A stretch of 64,000 nt of DNA. It comes from Mucilaginibacter celer (lineage in GTDB: Bacteria > Bacteroidota > Bacteroidia > Sphingobacteriales > Sphingobacteriaceae). A model generated the notes under the pieces. It was not told the DNA's origin. It worked only from the letters and a program-made list of their open reading frames with translations, and made no database searches. This document shows, one piece after another, positions 52,071-60,599 of the stretch. Positions within the stretch are counted from its first letter, which is position 1; the number at the start of each line of letters is the position of its first letter. Position numbers and translations under genes: made by a program. The stretch is taken from assembly GCF_003576455.2 (NCBI RefSeq), contig NZ_CP032869.1:6510001-6574000 (forward strand), read 5' to 3'.

Positions 52071-52901
52071 ATGAAAATTAAATATGCTTTATTAGCGCTT
52101 GTAGTATGTTTAGCAACATACTCATGCAAAATTATGTCGCCAAAGGCCTACAAAAGTTTGGTTGCCGAACGCGACTCGCTGGCTAATCGTACTAATACGT
52201 TAGAAGGCCAGCTTGCACAGCTGCAAGCCGATACCATGCGCCTGCATCGCCAGCTTGCCGATTTACGCAGCAACAATAATGTGCTGAACAGTAACCTTGA
52301 TGCCACCTCATCAAAAGCAAACGAGCTGGCAGCGCAAACAAGAAAATTAGCCGATGATTTGAAAAAGCGCGAAGCCCGTTTAAAAGAGGTGGAAGATATA
52401 TTAAAGAAGCGCGACGAAGCCACTAATGCCCTGAAAGATAAACTGCAAAAGGCACTGCTGGGCTTTCAGCAAAGCGGCTTAACGGTTGATATCAGGAACG
52501 GAAAGGTTTATGTATCGCTGGCCGATAAACTGCTATTCCCGTCGGGCAGTATTATTATTGATGAAAAAGGCAAGGCTGCGCTGAAACAACTGGCGGTTGT
52601 TGTGAATAAGGAGGCCGATATAAATATGGCTGTTGAAGGCCATACCGATGATAAAAAGGTGAAAAACCTTGGCCAGATAAAGGATAACTGGGATTTGAGT
52701 GTACTACGCGCCACATCCGTAACCCGCTACCTTACAGAAGTTGAAGGGGTAGATCCGCACAGGCTCACCGCTACAGGTAAAAGCGAGTTTCAGCCGATAG
52801 ATGCTACAGGCACCGATGAAGCCCGTGCCAAAAACCGGCGGATTGAAATTGTGCTTACGCCGAAACTGGATGAGTTATATAATTTGATAACTACCAAATA
52901 A
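52071..52901 (+). CDS. OmpA family lipoprotein with coiled coil
   Basis: A 276-residue lipoprotein. From the ATG at 52071, MKIKYALLALVVCLATYSC is a lipoprotein signal (lipid Cys at residue 19). Residues about 35-130 form a long heptad coiled coil (LANRTNTLEGQLAQLQADTM...). The C-terminal OmpA domain, near 145-270, has PSGSIIIDEKGKAALKQL, AVEGHTDDKKVKNLG and DEARAKNRRIEIVLTP, the peptidoglycan-binding pattern. It may tether the envelope. It ends the rightward cluster with a terminator close behind. Confidence 0.9.
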   Translation: MKIKYALLALVVCLATYSCKIMSPKAYKSLVAERDSLANRTNTLEGQLAQLQADTMRLHRQLADLRSNNNVLNSNLDATSSKANELAAQTRKLADDLKKREARLKEVEDILKKRDEATNALKDKLQKALLGFQQSGLTVDIRNGKVYVSLADKLLFPSGSIIIDEKGKAALKQLAVVVNKEADINMAVEGHTDDKKVKNLGQIKDNWDLSVLRATSVTRYLTEVEGVDPHRLTATGKSEFQPIDATGTDEARAKNRRIEIVLTPKLDELYNLITTK

Positions 52902-52904
52902 ATG

Positions 52905-52938
52905 AAAAAGGCTTCCGGGAATATCGGAAGCCTTTTTT
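52905..52938 (+). terminator. Terminator after the OmpA lipoprotein gene
   Basis: AAAAAGGCTTCCG pairs with CGGAAGCCTTTTT across GGAATAT, followed by more T. It begins 4 bp after the stop. Confidence 0.9.
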
Positions 52939-52993
52939 GTTAAATACCTGCCCGGTAATCACCGCGCCTACCTATAACATTTTTGAAAATGGG

Positions 52994-53056
52994 TGTCATG
53001 CTGAGCCTGTCGAAGCATGGTGGGGAGGGCCTTTACGCGCGACCCTTCGACAGGCT
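52994..53056. repeat. REP-like palindrome interrupted by the IS110 element (left part)
   Basis: TGTCATGCTGAGCCTGTCGA and what follows face the truncated arm CCCTTCGACAGGCT, which stops at 53056. The missing end CAGGGTGACA lies just past the IS at 54641-54650. Rejoined, the arm is CCCTTCGACAGGCT plus CAGGGTGACA, the complement of the left arm with a few changes. Confidence 0.8.
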
Positions 53057-53068
53057 GCCATTGACACA

Positions 53069-54388
53069 TTATGCAGCTATTTGGTTTTCAGAAAGTTGCA
53101 TATTGTATTTTTTAGCCATTTTTTTCAACAATGCCATTTCTCTTCTCTGCAATTGATCTTCGTAGCGTTTAGTTCCTTCCTCAACATATGCGGTTCCTTT
53201 GGTTAATGTATTATAGTAAGCAATGGCCAACTTTCTGGCACCGGCTTTTATAGCAATCCGCGAATCTTTACGGCCACGGAGCTTTCTCATGAAACTACCG
53301 ATAGCATTATTCTTACTATTCAATAATGACTGGGCACATTGTTTAAAGATCTGCCCGGCAACATTGCAAGGCATACCCCTGACATTCTTTTTCATTTTTC
53401 CGCTCCGATGACTTTTAGGGGATAAGGTTAACCAGTTTACAAAGCTTTTAACTGTAGGAAAACGGCTCATATCCACACCAGTTTCCCCAATCAGCCGCAA
53501 TGCCGTATAATCATTTATCCCGGGAATGCTGGTAAGGTCAACACCGTATAAGCGCGCCATAGTGGCGTGAAGCCCCGGTATTTTTGGGGCATGATGCCGT
53601 ACTGCTTTGGCTTTTCCTGTAACTACCTCTTCTTTATCTACACTTAGTTCGTCCAACAGGCGGCTAATCTCCCCGTCTATCTTTTTTATTTGGTTTTGGT
53701 GTATATCCCAAAGCTGCATGTTCTGCTCAAGCATGAATAAATAGGTATCATTATACCGGCCTTCCAATGCTTTTAATACTTTTTCACCTTTATATTTTTG
53801 AATGCGTTCATCACAAAGGCTAAGTAAATAGTTGCTGTCCCGGTTCCCGGATAATATAGCTTTGATCATATTAATGCCGCTGGTACCATGGATCTGGCTA
53901 AGTACCTCCGGAAGTTTGATGTTCATCAACTCCAGGCATTTCTGCATCTTGTTAACATAGGTACTGCCCATACTGATGATATCCAGGCGTTCCCGCACCA
54001 AATGACGAAGTTCCATGAACTTGCCCTGGGGGATAAAGCTATGTCTGAGGATGCCGGCAGAAAACAGCTTCTGGATCCACTGGCAATCCCTTACATCAGT
54101 TTTTCTGCCTTTCACCTGTTTGGTTTCTTTAGGGTTGACCAGGCAAACCAATATGCCAAGTTCTTCTAACAGAAAGTATAAAGCGATCCAGTAAACACCT
54201 GTGGCTTCCATTGCTACCTTTTTTACGCCTCTCTCTTTCAGATACACTGCACAAGCATAATAACTTGATGTGAAGGTTTCAAAGCTGACCACCTCTTTCC
54301 CATCAGGGGATACAAAAATCTGCTCAGCACCGATATCAATACCTGCAACATTTTGGTGGACTGTTTCAAAAGTCGTTTCTTTTGCCAT
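53069..54388 (-). CDS. IS110-family transposase/recombinase
   Basis: A 439-residue recombinase. The N-terminal RuvC-like DEDD domain shows GIDIGAEQIFVS (Asp18), VAMEATGVYWIALYF (Glu near 61) and GRKTDVRDCQWIQKL. The C-terminal Transposase_20 domain shows LTSIPGINDYTALRLIGETGVDMSRF and FVNWLTLSPKSHRSGKM, where the family's serine nucleophile lies. It looks intact and so possibly active. Such enzymes are guided by a bridge RNA coded in the element. It has no frameshift and no accessory gene. Confidence 0.93.
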   Translation of the reverse strand: MAKETTFETVHQNVAGIDIGAEQIFVSPDGKEVVSFETFTSSYYACAVYLKERGVKKVAMEATGVYWIALYFLLEELGILVCLVNPKETKQVKGRKTDVRDCQWIQKLFSAGILRHSFIPQGKFMELRHLVRERLDIISMGSTYVNKMQKCLELMNIKLPEVLSQIHGTSGINMIKAILSGNRDSNYLLSLCDERIQKYKGEKVLKALEGRYNDTYLFMLEQNMQLWDIHQNQIKKIDGEISRLLDELSVDKEEVVTGKAKAVRHHAPKIPGLHATMARLYGVDLTSIPGINDYTALRLIGETGVDMSRFPTVKSFVNWLTLSPKSHRSGKMKKNVRGMPCNVAGQIFKQCAQSLLNSKNNAIGSFMRKLRGRKDSRIAIKAGARKLAIAYYNTLTKGTAYVEEGTKRYEDQLQRREMALLKKMAKKYNMQLSENQIAA

Positions 54389-54413
54389 AACTTTACTTTA
54401 GATTTTAAAATCA

Positions 54414-54575
54414 AGCAACTTATGGCTCAGGAAAGCGATAAATAAAAGGCACGCTGCCATACGGGAATACTGCAGGTAACAGTATCACCAAAATGCTTAC
54501 GCTATTTCCTAAAGCAAATCTCAGGGGCGGGTAAATAACACCAAGAGCTAAACTGCTACTCTGCCATAAGTTGCT
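54414..54575 (-). ncRNA. Candidate bridge RNA of the IS110 element
   Basis: The region between the left end and the transposase start is bounded by a perfect 13-bp inverted repeat, AGCAACTTATGGC / GCCATAAGTTGCT (54414-54426 and 54563-54575). Read along the transposase strand it contains CCCTGAG (54520-54526), matching the target flank plus core, then ATGGCAG (54454-54460), matching the element's own end plus core (53055-53061). That target-then-donor order is that of known bridge RNAs. The right-hand guides were not recognised. The length of about 160 nt is plausible. Confidence 0.45.
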
Positions 54576-54640
54576 TTTGCAAAGTTCAGCATTCGCTTGT
54601 CATCTGCAATGCTATTATTTGTGCGCAAATAAACCCTACT

Positions 54641-54650
54641 CAGGGTGACA
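54641..54650. repeat. REP-like palindrome, part beyond the IS110 element
   Basis: CAGGGTGACA continues the right arm that stops at 53056 on the other side of the IS. Confidence 0.7.
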
Positions 54651-54662
54651 GGCAAATCCCGC

Positions 54663-54965
54663 CTACTCCACCTCTTCCATCAAAGTGTTAAACATCACAA
54701 ACTTTTCGGCGAATTTTTCCTGGTGGGTAGCCTGAAACTTGTGCAGATGATTCATGTAAAACTGGTGAAAATGATCGATAGTATCTGCATTGTATTGGAT
54801 ACAGTAAGTAACGCCCTCGTTAGGCGAATCAATCACCGTAAGCATTTTATATGAATTGAAGAGCCCCGTAGCCATAATGGCCGGTATATGCACGGTTTTG
54901 ATATAGTTAAGCCATTCATCGTGAATGCTTTCGTCAATTATTATGGTATCGTTGTATACAATCAT
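54663..54965 (-). CDS. DUF4286 family protein
   Basis: A 100-residue protein from the ATG at 54965: MIVYNDTIIIDESIHDEWLNYIKTVHIPAIMATGLF. This pattern and the later TYCIQYNADTIDHFHQFYMNHLHKFQATHQEKF are those of DUF4286, a small dimeric alpha-beta barrel (ferredoxin-like) family of unknown function in Bacteroidota. There is no signal peptide. Its 3' end lies only about 10 bp from the IS110-interrupted palindrome. It lies 127 bp downstream of the TPR gene on the same strand. Confidence 0.85.
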   Translation of the reverse strand: MIVYNDTIIIDESIHDEWLNYIKTVHIPAIMATGLFNSYKMLTVIDSPNEGVTYCIQYNADTIDHFHQFYMNHLHKFQATHQEKFAEKFVMFNTLMEEVE

Positions 54966-54990
54966 CTTCAAAAATAATCATTTTCCATCA

Positions 54991-55092
54991 GTCATTGAGT
55001 CATTGAGTCATTAGGTCATTGAGTCATTTTTTTGAGTAGCGTAGATACCCCAGGTGCTGAGCAATGACTTAATGACACAATGAAACAATGAC
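54991..55092. repeat. Inverted GTCATTGA tandem repeat overlapping the TPR gene stop
   Basis: GTCATTGAGTCATTGAGTCA and related units (54991-55030) face AATGACTTAATGACACAATG and ACAATGAC (about 55062-55092). The final C is the first base of the complement of the next gene's stop codon (55092-55094). The unit is about 8 bp, with degenerate copies. Confidence 0.85.
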
Positions 55093-56894
55093 TAAACCGG
55101 TTTATCCCCCCTCAATAGCCTAAACCGCTTCCGGGCCTCATTAATCCAAAGGCTGCCGGGGTAATCAGTTATGATTTTTTGATAATAGTTTTTGGCGGTG
55201 GCTTTATCTTCCAGTCGGTTTTCGTAAATATCGCCCAGCATAAAAACGGCATCATCTGCCCAGAGACCGTTGGGATGCTCTTCGGCTATTTTTTTCAATA
55301 ATGGAACGGTGCCTGCATAATCCTTTTTCTGGATGAGGATCCGCGATTTCGACATCAGGATATCATCATCCAGGTTATTGTTCGGGAATTTTTTATCAAT
55401 ACTGTCCAGCGTCATTACCGCTTTATCCGGATTTTGTGCAAAGATCTGCAAATCGGCCCGGGCATACATTTTCAGCGCAGCACCGCTGCTGTCGGCTGCA
55501 AGATTATCCTGGATCAGCAACAACAGGTTTAACGCATCGTTAGCTATCAGTTGCGATGTTGCCACTTTTAATACATCCAGCTGGCCTTTGGCCCACGTAA
55601 AATCGCCGGTGTAGTAAGCCAGTTTAGCGTTACGGAATATGGCATCCTGCCCGATGGCCGTGGCAGGAAAATCTTTTTCAACCTGGCTGTAAAGTAGGGT
55701 GGCTTCCCAGGGCTGGTTGTTAAGCAGGTAAATATCGCCCAGGTCAAGTTTGCAATCGGCAAGCAGGGCAGGGCGTACGCCGGCAAGTTTAACGGCCTCT
55801 TCAAGCAGCTTTTGCGCATCGATGGTTTTGTGCAGTTTAAAGGCCTGTAAATTGGCCAGTTTTTGCATGGCAAACGCGGTACTGGCGTTGCGGCCAAACT
55901 CGGTAAGCAAATCGGTATAATCTTTTTCGAGGCCAAGCAAATCGGCCTGTTGGTATTTGCCCGATGTTATTTTAAGATTTTTGGTGTTAATCAGCTCAAT
56001 TTTAGCGGTAATGTACAAAGGCGAAGCTTTACCCTTTTCAATAATATATTCATAACCGCGGATAGCTTCATCATAAGCCTCGTTTTGGATAAGGGTGCGG
56101 CACAAATCATAAATGCTGTTGCCATCATCATTTTGACGGCGGCTGAGGGCTAAAGCCTGGTTAAGTGCCAGGCCAAACTCCTTTTGCTGCAGGTATTGCC
56201 AGGTAAGCAAATCGGCATAAATGGTCTGCTGCGGATCTTTTTGAATACGCTTTAAAAGCGCAAATTTCAGCATATCATAATCGGTACTTCCCTCGTATAC
56301 ATTTGAAAAAGCGTTTTGAGCCTGGTTGATAAAGCTGGGGTTTTGCGGCAAAAAGTTAAGGTACTCTTCGGTTAATGCCACCTTATCGCGTTTAAAACGG
56401 TACAGGTTAATCAGTTCGTAAGTAAAGGCATTATCGTTTTTAAGCAATTTGCGGCCCTGCTGAAAAATCCTGATGGCATAATCCATATTGGCGTTCTGAT
56501 AAAACTGCGATGCCAGGGCCGAAATTTCGCCCTGATCGGCCGGGAGCGTTTTAAGCAGATCATCATAAATGGCATCGGCCTTGGCGCTGTTGCCCTGCTG
56601 GGTGTAAATATTGCCCAGCATTATGGCATACTGATGATCTTCGGGATGGCGGCGCTGGAGCTTTTTGGTGATGCTTTCGGCCTCATCAAATTTTTTAAGA
56701 TTAAGCAGGGCGTTTACATAGTTGCCGTAATACGTTTCGTTGTTTTGCTTGTAGAGCTTCTGGAGGATCTCGAGTGCTTTTTGCGGTTCGCCGTTGGCGC
56801 TGTACTGCCTGGCCAACAACAGCTCGTTATCCTGAGCCAACAGGTTGGCACTAAAGCAAAAAACTAAAATAATAACTGCATATAAAACCCTCAT
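55092..56894 (-). CDS. Secreted tetratricopeptide repeat protein
   Basis: A 600-residue periplasmic or envelope TPR protein. From the ATG at 56894, MRVLYAVIILVFCFSANLLAQ is a signal peptide; an upstream Met at 56912 is less likely. Helix-turn-helix repeats run through most of the protein, for example LARQYSANGEPQKALEILQKLY, YAIMLGNIYTQQGNSAKADAIYDDLL, LGDIYLLNNQPWEATLLYSQVEKDFP and ADDAVFMLGDIYENRLEDKATAKNYYQKII. The last repeats resemble those of BamD/YbgF-like outer-membrane lipoproteins. It is probably a scaffold; partners are unknown. Confidence 0.88.
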   Translation of the reverse strand: MRVLYAVIILVFCFSANLLAQDNELLLARQYSANGEPQKALEILQKLYKQNNETYYGNYVNALLNLKKFDEAESITKKLQRRHPEDHQYAIMLGNIYTQQGNSAKADAIYDDLLKTLPADQGEISALASQFYQNANMDYAIRIFQQGRKLLKNDNAFTYELINLYRFKRDKVALTEEYLNFLPQNPSFINQAQNAFSNVYEGSTDYDMLKFALLKRIQKDPQQTIYADLLTWQYLQQKEFGLALNQALALSRRQNDDGNSIYDLCRTLIQNEAYDEAIRGYEYIIEKGKASPLYITAKIELINTKNLKITSGKYQQADLLGLEKDYTDLLTEFGRNASTAFAMQKLANLQAFKLHKTIDAQKLLEEAVKLAGVRPALLADCKLDLGDIYLLNNQPWEATLLYSQVEKDFPATAIGQDAIFRNAKLAYYTGDFTWAKGQLDVLKVATSQLIANDALNLLLLIQDNLAADSSGAALKMYARADLQIFAQNPDKAVMTLDSIDKKFPNNNLDDDILMSKSRILIQKKDYAGTVPLLKKIAEEHPNGLWADDAVFMLGDIYENRLEDKATAKNYYQKIITDYPGSLWINEARKRFRLLRGDKPV

Positions 56895-57047
56895 CTGTCC
56901 AAAAATAATCAATTAAAGGTATCCATTTACGTAGTTTATGGTATTATTTATATAACGGAATATCAGGGTAAAATTGTAGTGACATCTTGATAACATCGAA
57001 CTTATTTATCTAATTTGACGCCACTAATAAAATAGGGTACTTATAAC

Positions 57048-58940
57048 ATGCTGAGCCGGACCAGGTTTTTTCTTTTTGTAAGCGTAATCATCACTTTCTT
57101 TTCCTGCAACGGAAATAAGGTAAGGCGCATCCCTATTATCGATTTTTTCAAAACTCCCGAGCGAAGCTCTTACAAGATCTCGCCCGATGGTAAGTATGTA
57201 TCCTACCTTAAGCCTTATAAAGATAAGCAAAACATCTTTATACAATCGCTTACAGATGGTAAGGAGCATATGGCTACATCTTTTGCAGACTACTCGGTAA
57301 GAGGCGATTATTTCTGGACTTACGCCAACCAACTCGTTTTTTCGCAGGATCTTATCGCTACCGATTCGGTGAAAATGTATGCGCTTGATGTTGCATCAAA
57401 CAGTATCCGCACCATTCTTTCGCTCGGCAACGTGCGCATCGGGCTGGTAAACCGCAACAGGCTGCAGCCGGATATCATCACCATAAAAACAAACGAACGC
57501 GATCCGGCCAATTTTGATGTTTACCGCCTGAACATCAAAACCGGCGAAATGAAAACCTACCTGCTTAACCCCGGCAATATTACCGACTGGTTTGCCGACG
57601 CCGATGGACGCATCAGGCTGGAGCGGGCATCCGACGGGGTGAATGAAACCATTTTATTCCGCCCGGATGAAAATGCGCCGTTTAAGCCCATCATTGAAAA
57701 TAATTTTAAAAACAGCGTACGGCCAATAGCTTTTACCGGGGTAAAAAACTATTTCTACGCACTATCAAATGTTAATAGAGACAAAACAGCCCTCGTAGAA
57801 ATTAATGCCGAAGATGGCAAAGAACAACAAACTATTTTTAGTTGTAACAAGGCCGATATTGCCTGGGTTGATTATTCGAGGAATAAGCGCCGTGTTGAGT
57901 TTGCGGCCTGGGATGAGGCCATGCCACATAAACATTTCCTGGCACCGGATATTGAGCAGGTTTACAATACAATTCAGCAGCAGTTAAAAGGCAACCAGAT
58001 TAGGGTGGTTGACCGCGACAGTTCCGAAAATAAGTTTATAGTAAATACTTATACCGACCGCAATCCGGGTTCGTATTACCTTTATGAAAAAAGTTCAGGT
58101 AAGCTCAGCAAGCTTGCCGATGCGAATCCGAGCCTGGTGCCGGCTGAGTTATGTGAAATGAAACCGATATCCTACAAAGCCCGCGATGGTTTGCTGATTA
58201 ACGGTTATTTAACTTTGCCCCGCGGCGATAAAAAAGATAATTTTCCGGTAGTTGTACTGCCTCATGATGGGCCATGGAACCGCGATTCTTGGGGGTATGA
58301 CGAGCAGGTTCAGTTTTTGGCCAACCGTGGTTACGCCGTTTTCCAGGTTAATTACCGCGGATCAACAGGCTATGGCAAGGCTTTCCGCAGCGCAGGGTAC
58401 AAACAGGTAGGTGGCAAAATTCAGGACGATATTACCGATGGGGTGCATTGGCTTATTGATACCAAAATAGCCAATCCTAAAAAGATAGCTATTTTTGGCG
58501 GCCGTTTCGGCGGGTTCTCGGCCTTGTACGGCGTGTCGTTCCACCCTGAACTGTACAATTGCGCGGTGGTGCAGTATGGCCTCATTAACTTTTTTACTTA
58601 CATTAAAGATGCTCCGCCTTTTGTTAAGCCCTATCTAAAAATGACCTACGAAATGGTGGGCAATCCCGAAACTGATGCCGACCAGTTGAGGGCTATTTCG
58701 CCGGTTTTCCATACCGACAAGATTAAAGTACCTCTGATTATTTTCCAGGGTGCAAAAGATCAGCGGGCAAATATCAGCGAGCTTAACCAGTTTGTGCGCG
58801 AACTGCGCAAACGCAATGTTGATGTTAAGTACTTTTTAAAACCCAACGAGCGGGCCTGGTTCAGGAGCGAACATAACCGCATGGAAATGTATACTGAGAT
58901 TGAGAAATTTTTGGATAAGAATATGCGGGTTAAACCGTAA
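57048..58940 (+). CDS. S9 peptidase-like protein lacking catalytic Ser and His
   Basis: A 630-residue lipoprotein (signal ending VIITFFSC, lipid Cys at residue 20) with a beta-propeller (about 40-390) and an alpha/beta-hydrolase domain (about 400-630), as in prolyl oligopeptidases. The nucleophile motif GGSxGG reads GGRFGG, with Arg486 in place of Ser. The His motif EGHGF reads ERAWF, with Ala603 for His. Only the Asp (Asp571 in GAKDQR) remains. It is therefore almost surely not a peptidase and may be a peptide-binding protein. It lies 9 bp before the histidine kinase gene. Confidence 0.88.
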   Translation: MLSRTRFFLFVSVIITFFSCNGNKVRRIPIIDFFKTPERSSYKISPDGKYVSYLKPYKDKQNIFIQSLTDGKEHMATSFADYSVRGDYFWTYANQLVFSQDLIATDSVKMYALDVASNSIRTILSLGNVRIGLVNRNRLQPDIITIKTNERDPANFDVYRLNIKTGEMKTYLLNPGNITDWFADADGRIRLERASDGVNETILFRPDENAPFKPIIENNFKNSVRPIAFTGVKNYFYALSNVNRDKTALVEINAEDGKEQQTIFSCNKADIAWVDYSRNKRRVEFAAWDEAMPHKHFLAPDIEQVYNTIQQQLKGNQIRVVDRDSSENKFIVNTYTDRNPGSYYLYEKSSGKLSKLADANPSLVPAELCEMKPISYKARDGLLINGYLTLPRGDKKDNFPVVVLPHDGPWNRDSWGYDEQVQFLANRGYAVFQVNYRGSTGYGKAFRSAGYKQVGGKIQDDITDGVHWLIDTKIANPKKIAIFGGRFGGFSALYGVSFHPELYNCAVVQYGLINFFTYIKDAPPFVKPYLKMTYEMVGNPETDADQLRAISPVFHTDKIKVPLIIFQGAKDQRANISELNQFVRELRKRNVDVKYFLKPNERAWFRSEHNRMEMYTEIEKFLDKNMRVKP

Positions 58941-58949
58941 GCCGCGGTT

Positions 58950-60596
58950 ATGGCAGTACAGAAAAACGCTTACCGGCAAAATCGTTTGTTGATCATCATT
59001 TTCCTGGTGTTCATCTCCATAACTTTTGTGGTGGCCTTGTTTATATCTTATAACTTAACGGCCAAATATGTTGAAAACGAGTTTGCCTCGAAAAAAATTG
59101 AAGTGCTGGAACAAACCATCAAACCTTACAACGATTTTTTTCAGAACAAAATTCCCGAAATAACTTCATACCAGGGTTTCCTGGATTCGGCTTCGGCGGG
59201 CAAATATGCTACAACGGTTTTTAACGATTATGGCTTTGTACGCCGTATTATTTTTTACGATGCCCTTATTGGTGGCAAAACGGCCATGACGGTGCGCAAA
59301 AACAACCTGAGCATAGCCGCCAGGGCGGTTTATCAATATTGGCATATTAAAGGGGTAGTAAAAGGCGTTAAGCAGCACAACCCGGCAAATGAAGATGATT
59401 TTAGGGAGATGGCCGTTAAGCTGAGTAATTACGTTGCCTTTTCGGATACTTCGCGGGTATCCAGCCAGGATGAATTGTTTAAAGCCTTTTGGGATGTAAA
59501 ACCCGATAAGATAAGTTATACCAATATTTTGCGTAGGGAGGATGTGCGGATTTACCGTGATCTGCAATTGCTGGGTAACAGCAGGGGGGCATCATACAAG
59601 CAAAACATGATGACTTTTTATCTTGATCCGTATTTGATGAAGGTAAAAAACACCCATCCCGAACTTTATGAAAATGTAACCATTGCGCCCGTTGTGTATG
59701 ATCCGATAGATAGTGAAGGCGATAAACTGATTACCGAGGTGGCATTCCCCGGTGCCTTTTCTGATTATAAATTATTCTTCAGTTCGGCGCAAGGGTATTT
59801 AACTACCGAAATTAACCGCCGCTTTATGCCCATTGGTGCCGTAGTTTTGCTCATGACGGGTATTTTGATGCTGATAGGCTGGCTTATTTACCGTAACCTG
59901 AATGTGAACATTAAACTGTTTAAGCTTCAATACGATTTTATAAACAATTTCACTCATGAGTTTAAAACCCCGGTAAGCGTAATAAAAATTGCAGGCTCCA
60001 ACCTAAAAGGTGATGGTGAGCTTACCGAGCGCCAGCGCCGCCACTATGGCAAAATTTTAGATGAAGAGGCTGATAAACTGAACGAACTGATGAACAAGCT
60101 GCTCTCGTTCACCCAGCTCGAAAACAAATCTATCACCTTAAAAAAGGAAGCTATTGAGCTTGAAAGTTTTGTAGGCAGATATATTGATACCTTTAAAATT
60201 AAATACCCTGATTTTAAACTGGTTTATAAAATAACAGGCGTGCAAACTTTTTACACCGATCCGGTATTATTAGGGAGCGTGTTTCAAAACCTGATAGAAA
60301 ATGCGTACAAATATTCGCATCCGAGGCAAAAGGAACTGTTCATCAATATTTCACATGAAAAACGCAATATTGTATTTTCATTTGCCGATAAGGGGATAGG
60401 GATCCCCAAAAATGAGCTGGGGAATGTTTTTAAAAAGTTTTACAGGATAGAGAACCAATATAACCAAAACGGGAGCGTTGGCCTGGGTTTGGCATTTTGT
60501 AAAGAACTGGTTAATTTTATGAACGGAGAAATTACCGTTTACAGTAGGGTTAATGAAGGCTCGGAATTTATAGTTACGCTTCCATACGAAAATTAA
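58950..60596 (+). CDS. Membrane sensor histidine kinase
   Basis: A 548-residue kinase. Two helices (about 10-32, LLIIIFLVFISITFVVALFISYN, and about 288-310, MPIGAVVLLMTGILMLIGWLIY) flank a periplasmic sensor domain of about 255 residues I cannot name. There is no HAMP domain. The dimerisation helix has FINNFTHEFKTPVSVIKIAG (His336), and the ATPase domain has NLIENAYKYS (N box), ADKGIGIPKNELGNVF (G1) and GSVGLGLAFCKELV (G2). It lies 9 bp after the S9-like gene and 3 bp before the response regulator gene. Confidence 0.95.
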   Translation: MAVQKNAYRQNRLLIIIFLVFISITFVVALFISYNLTAKYVENEFASKKIEVLEQTIKPYNDFFQNKIPEITSYQGFLDSASAGKYATTVFNDYGFVRRIIFYDALIGGKTAMTVRKNNLSIAARAVYQYWHIKGVVKGVKQHNPANEDDFREMAVKLSNYVAFSDTSRVSSQDELFKAFWDVKPDKISYTNILRREDVRIYRDLQLLGNSRGASYKQNMMTFYLDPYLMKVKNTHPELYENVTIAPVVYDPIDSEGDKLITEVAFPGAFSDYKLFFSSAQGYLTTEINRRFMPIGAVVLLMTGILMLIGWLIYRNLNVNIKLFKLQYDFINNFTHEFKTPVSVIKIAGSNLKGDGELTERQRRHYGKILDEEADKLNELMNKLLSFTQLENKSITLKKEAIELESFVGRYIDTFKIKYPDFKLVYKITGVQTFYTDPVLLGSVFQNLIENAYKYSHPRQKELFINISHEKRNIVFSFADKGIGIPKNELGNVFKKFYRIENQYNQNGSVGLGLAFCKELVNFMNGEITVYSRVNEGSEFIVTLPYEN

Positions 60597-60599
60597 GAT

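Larger units (their letters stand above)
53057..54640 (-). mobile_element. IS110-family insertion sequence
   Basis: The element is about 1584 bp, transposase on the minus strand. The boundaries are set by the interrupted palindrome: CT appears at both junctions (53055-53056 and 54639-54640), as expected for a shared 2-bp core with no longer target duplication. Only 12 bp separate the transposase stop from one end. About 250 bp of leader lie before its start, which is the IS110-subgroup layout, where the bridge RNA lies upstream of the gene. Confidence 0.85.

Noticed and set aside
34177..52901. The whole respiratory cluster as a new system
   Set aside because: The gene content and order match known alternative complex III plus oxidase clusters in Bacteroidota; only details such as the sixth heme, EF-hand loop and SCO change stand out.
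54389..54640. IS1111-type layout for the insertion sequence
   Set aside because: The long non-coding part is upstream of the transposase and only 12 bp lie downstream, which is the reverse of IS1111 elements.
54991..55092. CRISPR-like array of GTCATTGA repeats
   Set aside because: Units are only about 8 bp with no spacers, and the copies face each other as a palindrome.
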